Below are positions 36,120-47,966 of a stretch of DNA of 64,000 bases, one piece after another. A program made the position numbers and the translations under genes. The stretch's first letter is position 1; each line of letters begins with the position of its first letter. The stretch is from Rhizophagus clarus (Eukaryota > Glomeromycota > Glomeromycetes > Glomerales > Glomeraceae), in NCBI GenBank assembly GCA_015698045.1, contig BLAL01000004.1:1302001-1366000 (forward strand), given 5' to 3'. The notes below the pieces were generated by a model that was given only the letters and a program-made list of their open reading frames with translations, ran no database searches and had not been told where the DNA came from.

Positions 36120-36860
36120 AAAATTGGTTAATTTTAACCTCTAAAATGATCAAAATGGTTAAAATGATTTTGACTTAGGCTTTTTCAAAAGTCAAATAGT
36201 TAAAATTATGTTATAATCATGTGGGGTCTTTGCAATAGAAAGGTACGAAACTCAAAAAATTTTTTAAATTTACTTTATATGCTAATTATGTTTTTTATAC
36301 TAAAATAAGTGTAAATTTAATATTAATTAAATTTTTATTTTTTTTTGAGTTTCGTACCTTTCTATTGCAAAGACCCCATGTGATTTTTATAGTAAATAAT
36401 AATATTAAATTCAAAGTTAATGATCTTTATATTCAGTAATTTAATTTTATAATCTTTATATGGTTAGATTCAGTTTATAGAGAGAAATCCAATGATATGT
36501 GTTGCATATTTATATCATCAATATTAATGAAATTATTCACATTTAAAATTTGATATTAAATAATTTTATAATAAACAATAATATTAAAATTTAAAGTTAA
36601 CAATCTCTGCATTTAGTGATCCAATTTTTATGATTTTTATATGATTGGATTTAACTCATCAAAAAGATTCCAATAATATGTGTTGCATATTTGTAATATT
36701 AATATTAACAGAATTATTTATATTTAAAATTTAGTATTAAATTTTAATTATAAAACTTATATAATTATAATGTAATTTTGACTATTTTTAACTTTAATTT
36801 TGACTTTTAATCTTCCCAAGTCAAAATATTTCAACTTTTGGATTTTAATTTTGACTTTAT
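36120..36860. mobile_element. Decayed element with ~100-bp inverted repeats and a tandem duplication
   Basis: The left part (about 36,120-36,218) and right part (about 36,755-36,860) pair as inverted repeats, sharing ATTTTGACTTRGG, TCAAAAGTCAAA and TAGTTAAAATTA words. Between them a segment of about 175 bp is tandemly duplicated (36,393-36,570 and 36,571-36,743), both with the word ATATGTGTTGCATATTT. The second 155-bp MITE sits just inside the left repeat. Confidence 0.55.
36223..36377. mobile_element. 155-bp MITE, copy 2 (ATGT duplication)
   Basis: Same ends (GGGGTCTTTGCAATAGAAAG) and same length as the copy at 35,335, in the same orientation, about 95% alike by eye. Flanked by ATGT at 36,219-36,222 and 36,378-36,381. 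Its inverted repeats match perfectly over at least 30 bp, better preserved than copy 1. Confidence 0.9.
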
Positions 36861-37881
36861 ATATAATTAGAAATAAAAAATTTAATATTTGATTTAAATA
36901 ATTGGTTAAAATAATTAATTAAAATGTATTAATAAAGTATAAAATGTATTTATAAAAATATATTAGTAAGACTGATATAATAATATTAAATATATAATAT
37001 AGTAATAATTTACAAAATTTTAAAATTAAAAATTTTTTTTTAAAAGTTTATTTAAATTTTGATTAATATTTTATTATTTTATAATATTATTCATTATAAT
37101 ATAATAATATAATAAAATTATTAATTATATTCAGTTTATATTAAAATTAAATAGTGTTTATATTGTTAACTCTTGATATAGTAAAATTTTTTGATATAAT
37201 AAATTTTTAATAATTATATAATATTTAACCAATTAAATATAATGAATTTCTTTTTTTATAGCAAATTAACTAATCAAATTACTTTAATTTTTACTATAAC
37301 TGCTCTTATAATAAATTAAAATATAAATCCTAAAGTTTATTATATTAAAAATCAATAATAAATTGATTATATATATATTTTTAAAATTCTTAATACAATA
37401 AATTATTATTGAACTTATATAAAAAAAAATAATTTTTATAATATTTATATTATATAATTATGTAATGTAAATTGATTTTTTATAAATATGATTTATTATT
37501 TAAATTTTATAAATAATCTTAATTTAAATAGTTATTTTACTGTTTTATATAAAAATAATAACTAAATATAAATAAAAATGAAATAATATATAAATTTATT
37601 ACTTTTTTAATAAAATTGAGTTAATTGAATATTATTATTTTATTAAAATATATTTTTCTTTATTTTTATAAAAGTTATACTATTAAATATAGAATAGTTT
37701 TAAGCTGATTTTATTGATTTTGCAAATTGGTATATATATTTTAAATATGTAATAAAAAATAATTTTACTAATTTTTATTCTATTTTAATAATAGTAAATA
37801 ATTATAAATTAAAAAAAAAAATTCTGGATATTAATCAATTGAATCTATTTAATTTATCAGTTAAAATTATAATATATAATA

Positions 37882-37948
37882 GTTATTGGGTAAGGAGGTT
37901 GAAATATCACTGAATTCAGATGATATTTTAACCATCATACCCAATAAC
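37882..37948. repeat. Long hairpin, 67 bp
   Basis: Outer arms GTTATTGGGTA and TACCCAATAAC pair perfectly. Inner arms GGTTGAAATATCA and TGATATTTTAACC pair with one mismatch around CTGAATTCAG. It stands alone in the A+T-rich block and may be a minimal foldback element. Confidence 0.8.
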
Positions 37949-39218
37949 TGTGTTATTATACAGATGTCCAAGATTATGCTAAATAGTTATTAACTGTAAA
38001 TAAAGGTATTTTATTTATATGTATGATATTTAATCTAAATGATGTAATGTGTCAAAAAATATCAATGATATTTATGCAACAATAATTTATTTAAAAAATA
38101 TCAGTACATTTAAAATAGCATGATCCTATTTGGCTGCATAATAATATAATATAAGTAATAAAAAGTAATAATATTATTATATAGAATTGTATAATTATAT
38201 AATATTTTGTATTATAAAGTATAAACTGAAATAAGTTAATATAATAGTTTAAAATTTATTTAATATAAATCAGATGTAATCTATAAATGAGAAATCCATC
38301 TTCTATTTCCTATTTATCTTTTAAATTCTCCAAAAATAAATTATATTATATGTATAAATATATCTGATATTAAATAAAGATTATAAAATAATTTATTTTA
38401 TTATATAATAGTATATTTTTTAGTGAATAATTTACTTAACATTTATTATAAATAATATATATTGATATTAAAACATTTATAAAAAATAAATTAAAATAAT
38501 ATTTACAAAAATTTTTTTACAAAAAATAATTATAATTTATCAATTTATTACATAAGAATTTAAAGTAAAATATTTTAATAAAATCCAATTCTATCAATTT
38601 GAAATTTTATATTATAATGCACTATAAATTTGCCAATTAAAATAATGATATCATATTAATAAATAATTTATATTAAAGAAAATAATTACAAGAATTATAA
38701 TTTAACTTTATTTAGTACACTGAAAAAAAATCTATTCTCATCCCAACAAATTTAATCCACTCCGAATTTACATTTATATACACAATAATTAAGAATTTAA
38801 TAAAATTACTTCATTATGTTACTATTATAAATTAATGTAGCGTACAATTTCCCTATTCCCTATAAAATTTTCATTCATTCTTATATGCTGATTTTATGAG
38901 ATTCATAATGTTTAAATCCTTCCTCTCAATTTCTTTTAATATCGTTAAGGGTATATTTTAAACTACAAAAAAAAATTCTTCAAAACTATTTAAATTTTTA
39001 ATGTATTTAAGAGAAACTTTAATAAAAATGAATAATATATAATTTATATATCGGAATTTTCTTTTTTTTTTTAACGTTCGTTCATTTTTGATCAAGATGA
39101 ACGATGTTTTAAAGTCGAGTAAGTTCTTAAATAATTTTCTTTTGAAATAAAGATAATATAATAAAATTTTTTTTTTAAAAAAGTAATAAAGTACACATAT
39201 GAATAAATAAAATTCAAA

Positions 39219-41292
39219 TTACATTGCTTGTACCTGATGTGAACCCATAGTAATGAAATTTCCGGGCCAAAACTGTGCTGCTATACATCCTCTATTTTTC
39301 CTACTAAATTCTTGATAATACGCTTTCATGTCCTCAGTATTCCCCAAATAAAACACCACATCTTTAAGTCGACGATGTGTTTGTAACTTTTCTAAATGTT
39401 GTCGTCGTGCGTCTTCTCCCGGATATATTGTTAATGATTCAAGATTTTTGAATTTTAATAATGCACGGAACAGTAACTTTATGACAAAAATAACAAATGG
39501 ATATCAGTATTATATGTTAAATCACAAAAGAACGCCTCATTAAGAATAATCCATTAGCTTACTGTAGGACTTGTTTCTTGATGATAAGTATGAAGCTCCA
39601 GAATTTTCAATTTCGGACATCTCTTTGCTAACCTTTCAAACAAATAACCATCAAATCTATATTTATCGTATGACTCCATATCAGTTATACAAGTATTTCT
39701 ATCATGAAACTTCAGTACTTCAAGAGTCCCTCTATTACGATTAGCTAAAGTAAAAAGAAAGGCTGCCGTCATTTGCCAATTATATCTCCTGCTACAGAAT
39801 TCTGCTTTAACCGTGACCAAATTTTTACAATCTCTAGCCACTTTAACTAAAGAATTTTGCGTTAAATTCTCACAATGTACCAGATGTAGTTCTTGTAACT
39901 TTGGACAATTGTCAGCAATTGCCATTAATCCGTCATCTCTCAAATCTTTTACATGATAAAATTGCAATTTCTTCAAAGCGACATTCCTATTACAAGCAAG
40001 TGCTTCAAAAGATGCATCTGTAAATCCACTACACCACCATAAAGTAATGGCTTCCAAACTTGTGCAATTTTGAGTGATTGGAATGAAACTTTCATCACTA
40101 AGACCTTCTCCAAATGAGAGATGTAATTCACGAAGCTTTGTCTGATTCTGAGACCATGATGACATGAATTGCGGAAAATTATTTTTTCCAAAAATCTTCA
40201 AATTAAAAGTTTCCAATTGGGGAAAAATATGTGCGATAGAAACAACCATCTCATCATTCAGTTCCGTTGCAAATGTGAAATCAAAATATTTTAACTTTCG
40301 ACACCCTGATAATAAAATCCTCAAACCATCGTAATTAACACTTCGGCAAGTTAATTCTTCAACATTTGGAAAAGATCTGACAATAATTTGTGCCATCTTT
40401 AATCCTTTAATTTCCCAACGGGTTTTGAGCCTATTGATTCTTGGACAATGCTCGCCAATCCGTTGAAGAATCCAAGCGCATTTATCAGTATCACCATTTC
40501 CAGGAATTTCCAAAGACGTTAATTTTGGACAAAATCCTTCAGCAATTGGCATTAAAGTTGAATCCAAAGCGTGTTGCCAAATTGCTTCTGTTTTAAAAGA
40601 AACCAATCCCGGCAAGATCTTCAAAAACATTGCTACATGTAGGGGTTCGAAAGTACCATGAAGGCAATAAAACTCAATATGCTTCACGTTAATACAATGG
40701 TTAGCAATATATTTGAGCTCAACAACATTATACTTGTCTTTTCCACATCGAGGATGAGGACAAAATTTTAATCTTTGAACCATTTTTGCGTAATCGAAAG
40801 TAGTGTTTGATGATTTCAAAGTTCTGAACCATTTTTTGTATGATTCGTAAAATTTCCATTCAGGATCTTTCCATAAAACTCTTACGATCGTCTAAAAATT
40901 AAAATAAAATCAGCGTCAGTTATATTTGAACACGTGAACGACATCTGATTTGTCAGTAACACAAAAAAATCAAACATTATAAATAATGCAAAATCAAAGA
41001 AAAAAAATCGTAATTTTTGATTAAATAATAGACTTCATCATTCTCATATTCTCACATTAATATTTATATATTATAAATCACAAACTTTATCCCTCGAACC
41101 GTCTAGATCCAAAAAAAAAAAACAAAGTGGCTTAGTCGTTCTTACCATCGCCCATAGTGAATTAATCAATAGACAGGAAAATAAATCATCTTGATGTTCA
41201 AACTCTGAAAAGATCAAATGTAATAATTCTCCTGTTTGTAGTACGGATTGTGCTGCTTTAGTTTTATTGAGTCTTTGATAACTGTATGACAT
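39219..41292 (-). CDS. F-box/leucine-rich-repeat protein (AMN1-like repeats)
   Basis: Minus-strand exons 41,292-41,146, 40,891-39,563 and 39,476-39,219; introns of 254 and 86 bp; all junctions keep phase 0. The product is 577 residues. Residues 20-70 form the F-box (TGELLHLIFSEFEHQDDLF, LLINSLWAM, then TIVRVLWKDPEW across the first junction), which would bind Skp1 in an SCF ubiquitin ligase. Residues 110-490 are cysteine-type leucine-rich repeats (NCTSLEAITLWWCSGFTDAS, NCPKLQELHLVHCENLTQNS), as in Grr1/Fbl/AMN1 proteins, likely the substrate-binding surface. The last exon has ESLTIYPGEDARRQHLE and RRLKDVVFYLG. Neither terminal exon is found from the longest open frame alone. It sits in an island of ordinary composition within very A+T-rich DNA. 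Target unknown. Confidence 0.9.
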
Positions 41293-42339
41293 TTTTTATT
41301 TTTAAGTTCGTTTTCGTAAATGGTTCTTTGTGAGATAAATTTGAAAAAAAAATTTTCACCGAAAGTGGTTAAAGAGTGTACAACTTTATAGACTTTTTAG
41401 GAATGTGTAACTGGATGGTTCTCATTTTAGAAGCAATCATAACAAAAAAAAATTTAAATAAAATAAAATAAAAAATGTGATACACCACTAATTTGGACCA
41501 ATCGTATGATGCAAAAAAATAGCGTGATTCCAATTTCTTTCATTGCCTATTATGGTATCATGATGTCACGTTTTAAAGAGCTGCGGTATTTATTAAGGAA
41601 TATTTGTAAATCTTATTTTATAAACACGGAGATCCATTTAATGCCAGCTGAAATTTTCATTGTTTTTATGATGCAGCTTTAAATTAAATTTTGTCAATTT
41701 TCTAGAAGGTTTTTGGTTAACCAAATTCTTTTTCTAGTTATAAAATACGGAATTTTTTACGAATTTTTGCTTGGTTTTTTCAAACGGATATATTTTTTTT
41801 TATTATGGTTAACCGGTCAGTTTCTTATACTAAACCAAATAACCTTAAACATCAAGAATTCTTGTTGCATAATGGTAAGGTGTTTCTATATAAATTTTGA
41901 TCAACGTATTATGCTGCACAAAATTCAATAATGTAAACTTACATTTACTCTTCTGATTAAAATGTCATCAGGTCATGATGTCAAATAATTGATTGTGTGG
42001 GTACTTTTAAATCCTTTTACAAATGAATATGTTTGTTGCACGTACATGTCTCTCAAGATAAAATTGCAACGCTATCTTGAACATTAAACCTGAGACAATA
42101 TCTCATTAGACTAAGCTAAGTTTGACTGCATAACATTATCATTTCGGCCAAAATCTCAAACCTCTGCCCAAGTCTGCGGTAGTAAGACTCAGTATACTGA
42201 TTATATAATAAAGTTGAATATAAGTTTAATAAATTAAATTTTCTTCGTCACTATAAACAGGTAGAAAGAGTAGCAATGATCTCCTCCTATAAATATTAAT
42301 TGCTTATATATAGGAGTTTCATAAGGTGAAATATAATAT
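41293..42339. other. Upstream region of the F-box/LRR gene
   Basis: Ordinary composition, no gene recognised. The minus-strand promoter of the F-box gene should lie in the first few hundred bases; no canonical TATA found. A 72-codon plus frame at 41,713 has no domain and is mostly aromatic residues, typical of A+T-rich noise. Confidence 0.45.
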
Positions 42340-43200
42340 CATATAAATTAAAAAAATTTCTCTTATTATATAAATTAGGTTCATTAACCACAGCCACAAC
42401 TGATTTTTTCTTAGCCTTTAAATTTTTTGGTAAAGAAATGAACATAATAATGCATACTTTATATGAGATTACCATAGATATTACTAGAAGTATAGATTAT
42501 ATAGGATTATAAAAAAATTTAGAATGCTATTTTCACATATAAAAAAGCAATTACAAATAATATTAACTACTTGAAATTATTTTTAAAATTTAACTAAGAA
42601 ATTAATTAATCCAAAACTTAATAAGTTTAGAAAAAGAATAATTATTTTGTTATATAAAATAGTTAGGATTAAATTTTATTTAAATTGATATAACAGGTGA
42701 TATTAATTACAAATCAGTACATTACAAATATATTATTATAAAATAATTATAATAGTATATTTAATATGCATAAAAACAATTATTTCATTTAACTATAAAA
42801 TAATTGCTTGTTTTTTAATTAAATGTTTTTAATAAAATATTTTCTTTCTTTATATAAATATTTAGAATTTAAATACAAAGTTTAAAGTTAATTGTTTAAT
42901 TAAAAAAAAATAATTCATCTTTTAGCTTTAGCAAACTGATTTTTAATTAAATTTGGTTTAAAGTTATAGTTTAAATTTATCAATTTATTAATATATTATA
43001 TTTAAATTTTTGCAAATTATATTGATTTTTATAAATTATTATATATATTGAATATTTTATTTTAAAACATTTTTTTTTAATATATAATAATAATTAAATT
43101 TTTAATAATGTAAATAAAGCTAATTATTTTAATTATATATTAATTAATTAATAATTGGGATTTATATAGCAAAAATAATTTTTATAATTACTGTATATAC

Positions 43201-43438
43201 AGTCAGCCCCCTCTATAGTCACACCCTTTGGGACCAAAAATAAAAAGTGTGATTATAAGGAAAAGTGACTGTATAAAGGTAGTGGGTTTAAGAGAGTGTA
43301 ACTATAAAAACATTGTGATTATAAAGGGGTTTTTTTATATAGAGTTAATAGGCATTAGTTCTTATGAAAGGTGTGTTTATAAGAAGGGATTTATTTGATG
43401 TGATTGTACAGGAGGTGACTATATGGGGGGGTAGACTG
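43201..43438. mobile_element. pogo-type MITE, 238 bp
   Basis: Starts CAGTCAGCCCCCTCTATAGT and ends with the complement of CAGTCTACCCCCCCATATAGT, flanked by TA at 43,199-43,200 and 43,439-43,440. The interior repeats GTGATTATAA and GTGACTATA words. Shares the CAGTC ends and TA duplication with the 2.34-kb pogo element at 2,152 but differs inward, so a relative, not a deletion copy of it. Confidence 0.88.
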
Positions 43439-45421
43439 TATATAAAATTATTTTATATTTTAAAAAATTTTTTAAATTGATATTTTTTTTTTATTAATAT
43501 ATATCATTAAATTTATAAATACTTTTTATAATAATATTTTTTTTATATTACTGGTATTGTATAATATAATTATATTATAACAATAACAGTTATTATAGAT
43601 TATGACAGTATTAATATAATTTAATAGTATTAATATAATTTGATACTAATATAATTTAATAATACTAGTATAATCTAATAGTACTAATGATTAAAAATGT
43701 TAATTAATGCTTTTTTTTTATTTTTGTAGATATTGAATTCATAGAAAAATAGATAAATTTTGTATCATTTTTATGAAACTGTGTATTTTTTCACATTTTA
43801 AGTGAAAGTAAAAAGTATTAAAATAACAGGTTTAAAAATTACAAAAGACTCAATAAAAGATATTATAGATTTAATGATTTGGTTTATTTGTATAAAAGAA
43901 AAAAATATTAGATCTTATGAAAGGATTCAAATTCTTAGATAATATGATGTTGAATGTTCTATATTATTAGAACTAGAAACAATAAATATTTCTTAATTAA
44001 AGATTTTAAAATATTATTTAATAATATTTAATTAATATTTCTTTTTTTATTTTTATATATATTAGATTTTGATTAAAGAATTTCATAGCAATTTATTACA
44101 AAATTTTATTTAAAAATAATAACGTTTCTTTTTTTATTTTTGTAAGTAAGTTTTAATTTTTGATAATAAAATTATAATAATGATTTATTTAATTTTATTT
44201 AAAATTTATTAAATTTTAAAATAAAATAAAATGTATTTATAATAAAATTAGCTGATGATATTTTTCTTTTTATCTAATTAATGTTAATTTGATTTTCATG
44301 CTTATGATTTGATTTTTACATACATAAATACTAAAAGTATATTAAATAATTGAGTTTTTTTTTAAAAAAAATTCTTCTTATCAATTATTTTAAACTAAAA
44401 ATTTTTGTTAAAAACTTTTACAGATTTTTAATTAATATATATTTATTAGACTATTACTATAATTTTAGTATTATTGAAAGATATTTAAAAATAAAAGTTT
44501 TATTATTAGGCAACTTTTTTATTAATTTTATATATATTTTAATAGATTTCTGAGTTATTTTAATTTTTTGTTTTCATATTCTATTACAACATATGAATAT
44601 TTTTAATATAAGGTTATTTTTTGATTAAAAATAATATTTTTAATTTATTTAACTCAATAATATTATATATATTATTTTTATTTTTAATATTATTAATCAG
44701 TAGATATATCACATTTAAAATTTTTTATACTAATTATTATAAATTTATAAGGTAAATTATTATTAAAAATTTTCTTAAAAAAAAGTTTTTAAATAAAATA
44801 AATTCAAATTTAATTATCTGATTCAAAATATTCATTATTTAAAAAAAATTTTTTTTAACCATTTAATCTTTTTTTTTAGTATTTATTTCATATAATATAT
44901 ATATAAATAATAAAATTACTTTAATTAATTAAAAAATGCCAATTTTTAAATTATAATTCTGATTAAACTTTTTTTAACACTGGTTAAAATTATAATGCCA
45001 GTTTAAATTTAATTAAAATCAGAAATTTCAGATCAAAAGCAATACTAAAATTATACAATAAAACATCTTTTTATAAAATAAGTAATGTTAAAATATATGA
45101 TTAAAATAATAATATAAATGTATTTTTTTAAAGTTTTAATTATATTTAATTTAATCAGATATCTAAAGTTAGGATATTTTACTAATATCAAATTTTAATA
45201 ATTCTATATTATTTCAAAAATTTAACTTAAAATATGTTAATGAAAATAATTTAATGAATAATAATAAAAAAATATTTAAATTGGATAATAATTTTGACTA
45301 ATTTGTTGTTGAATTTAGTAATGCATTAAATAAAATAATAGTTCATAAAGAAGAAGATAATATTAAAATAAAAGTAAATATGATAATGATATTAAAATGA
45401 AATTAGAATAAATTAATATTG

Positions 45422-45594
45422 TTATTATGGAAGGATATGGATGAATTCATAAGGTGATGGTAGGGCACAGGAGCAATCTTCTAGATGGGGGAACCAGTTT
45501 GGAGTTTTAATAAATTAGTTATATACAACAGATATTTCTGTACTCTACTATATAATTAATAAACTCACAAATTGCACTATCTTGCAAAAAAAAA
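45422..45594 (+). mobile_element. Retroposed mRNA-like fragment with 17-bp target duplication
   Basis: 173 bp flanked by identical 17-bp copies of AGAATAAATTAATATTG (45,405-45,421 and 45,595-45,611). It ends in a run of A. An AATAAA at 45,558-45,563 lies 22 nt before the tail, as in a polyadenylated transcript. This suggests reverse transcription of an mRNA 3' end by a LINE-type mechanism, 5'-truncated. No parent gene is in the window. A SINE is the alternative, but no clear Pol III boxes are seen. Confidence 0.8.
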
Positions 45595-47328
45595 AGAATA
45601 AATTAATATTGAATAGAATTTTAATAATAATTAAAAAAAAAGAAACAAAATAATACTAAACAATGAAATAAAGAATTTGAATATAATGTACTTTTAGCTT
45701 ATATAATTGTTAATAATATTCATAATATATTTAAACAATATAATAAAATTTATAAATTTAAAAAAATGTGAAACTTATTTGGAATATAGTAAATAAATCA
45801 AGGTATAGTTTGACAAATTAATAATAATTATTTAAAATTAAAGATTTGTGATTTGTATTTTATTTTTTGTATAATTAAAACCAACTTTATGATCCCAAAA
45901 AAAAGTAATTAAAGAATTTATAGATATAATTAAAGATATATAGAATGTAAAAAAATTGAATGTAGAATCCATTTTTGGTTGATTAATAAACAAAATATTT
46001 AAATATCTTATAATGAAGTAATATATTGTAATGCATTAAAGAATTTTTTTATATCAAAGTCTACTTTTAATAAAATAAAAAAATCAAGATTATTTATTGT
46101 ATTTATTTTAAGATAGTTAAAATATTTTTACAAAATTAGATTTACATATTCTTATAATATATTCTATTTTATAGATATTCTTAATAAATTATTATTTTTT
46201 TTTGTACTAAATATTTGAGATTTTACTTCAAATCTTAAGTTAATAAGTGTTTGAATCTTAATGTAATCAAATTTATTTTATTTATTATCTAGTAAGGATT
46301 AAATAATATATTTTATATGCACTTTTTTTACTAAACTAATTAAACAAAGATTAAAATTTTAACCAAATAATTCTTAATTAATATACTTGCCAAATTTTTC
46401 TTCAATTAGAATATATACTAATTTAGTAAATATTTTAAGCATATAATAATTAATAAGAAAGCTAATATATATAAAATATAATAATTGTATTTGCTAATAT
46501 TTAATAATATAATAATTATTAACTTTTTGAAAATATTTTTTTAGCTACAATTAAGAATTTGGTATAAAACTTTTATGAAAAAATAATAAATTTAGATAAA
46601 TACTTCTTATCTCTAAAATATCAGTTGTATCTATATTTTCTTACAAAGTATTAATATCAATTACAGCTTTTAAAAGCTTTTGTTCATTAATATATTTGTG
46701 AATTCCAGATAAATCATATATTTTTGAAATGTTATCTGTAATAAAAAACTTTAGGGCTTAATTATCTTGATTGATTTAATAATTAATTTATATTTTATTT
46801 CATTTGGTTATAAGTATTATACAAGCTAAAGCCTTTTATATTTGAAAATAAGAATGAATAGATTGAAAAGTAATCTAATAATTCTTTATCATTTGATATA
46901 TTTTTAGATAGTGATAAGAGATTATTCTAAATAGTATTTAACAAATTTCTGAAAGAAAAATTATTATTAAACTCTTCCTATTTTAAAAGTATGATGCATT
47001 AATATTTAATATTTTATTCTATATTAGATAGTTAAACTAATGAAATTACGATAATACTAGTTAAAATGTATGAAACTTCTTTATTATTTGACTTATAAAT
47101 AGATTTATAATTACTATAGTCATTTGATTTTAAATTAGATTTATTAATAATATAACTATTTGAATTACTTAAATATTTATCAGAACTAGCACTATTATAA
47201 TAGATAATTAGAGGATAAAAGTTAGTTTTAGTGTAATCAGTATAGTCAGAGAATATTAAACTATCAGTAGAAAAAACTTTATATACTTCAAAACATTTCC
47301 AAAATATTTAATTTATTTTTTTGATAGG

Positions 47329-47958
47329 TAAGGATGGTGCCGCAATTGATTTATCAAATCCGCAATATTGCGGATTTTGGAGTTAAATTGCGGTTAGTGA
47401 ACCGCAATTCCGCAATTCACCTGATCGGTTTTGGCAGTTTACCGAACTGATTTAATAAAAAACGTTTACGCAATGTTTTTTTAATTAATTTAACGAAAAA
47501 ATGTTGCGAAACGTTTTTTCAAAGTATTTTAATTAATAAAAAACGTTTCACAACGTTTTTTAATTAATTTAAAGAAAAAATGTTGCGAAACGTTTTTTCA
47601 AAGTATTTTAATTAATAAAAAGCGTTTCGCAACATTTTTTAATTAATTTAAAGAAAAAACGTTGCGAAATGTTTTTTCAAAGTATATTTAATTAAAAAAA
47701 ACGTTTCACAACGTTTTTTTGGATTGCTTTAGCGAAATTGCAATTCCACAAATGTATCGCAATTCCGCAAATGTGCCGCAATTCCGCAATTATTTCACGA
47801 TTAAATTGCGGTACTTTGCGGAATTGCGGAATATTTGCGGAATTGCGGACAATTGCGGATTGCGGAATTGCAGATATTTAGGTTTAAAAATCCGCAATGT
47901 TCTGCAATACCGTAAATCGCAATTATTCCGCAATTGCTTATTTGCGGCACCATCCTTA
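47329..47958. mobile_element. hAT-type MITE, 630 bp, 8-bp target duplication
   Basis: Starts TAAGGATGGTGCCGCAA and ends with the complement of TAAGGATGGTGCCGCAAAT; flanked by TTGATAGG at 47,321-47,328 and 47,959-47,966. Long subterminal regions are made of CCGCAATT/AATTGCGG words in both directions, giving strong foldback. A tandem array fills the middle. Open frames across it are repeats read as protein. Confidence 0.93.
47454..47725. repeat. ~80-bp tandem array inside the hAT MITE
   Basis: About 3.3 copies of a unit with AAAACGTTTCGCAACGTTTT, TTAATTAATTTAAAG, TGTTGCGAAACGTTTTTT and CAAAGTATTTTAATTAAT. Each unit carries its own inverted repeat (AAACGTTTCGCAAC against GTTGCGAAACGTTT). Confidence 0.85.
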
Positions 47959-47966
47959 TTGATAGG

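Larger units (their letters stand above)
35831..39060. other. Extremely A+T-rich block, part 2
   Basis: Same composition as 30,370-33,403, with no coding frame. It holds a composite element at about 36,120-36,860 and a long hairpin at 37,882. Composition returns toward normal near 39,060, about 160 bp past the 3' end of the F-box/LRR gene. Confidence 0.8.
42340..47320. other. Extremely A+T-rich block, part 3
   Basis: Continues the composition of the earlier blocks with no gene. It contains the pogo-like MITE (43,201) and a retroposed fragment (45,422), both with far more G and C than their surroundings, so younger than the decay around them. Parts of 43,790-43,990 and 45,740-46,120 read like degraded coding DNA, but I could not name a family. 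Confidence 0.8.

Noticed and set aside
44350..44553. 67-codon plus frame in the A+T-rich block
   Set aside because: Composed of Phe, Ile, Leu, Tyr, Lys and Asn as expected from A+T bias; no motif.
47454..47725. Regularly spaced repeats considered as a CRISPR array
   Set aside because: The repeats are contiguous ~80-bp tandem units without unique spacers, inside a MITE in a eukaryotic genome.
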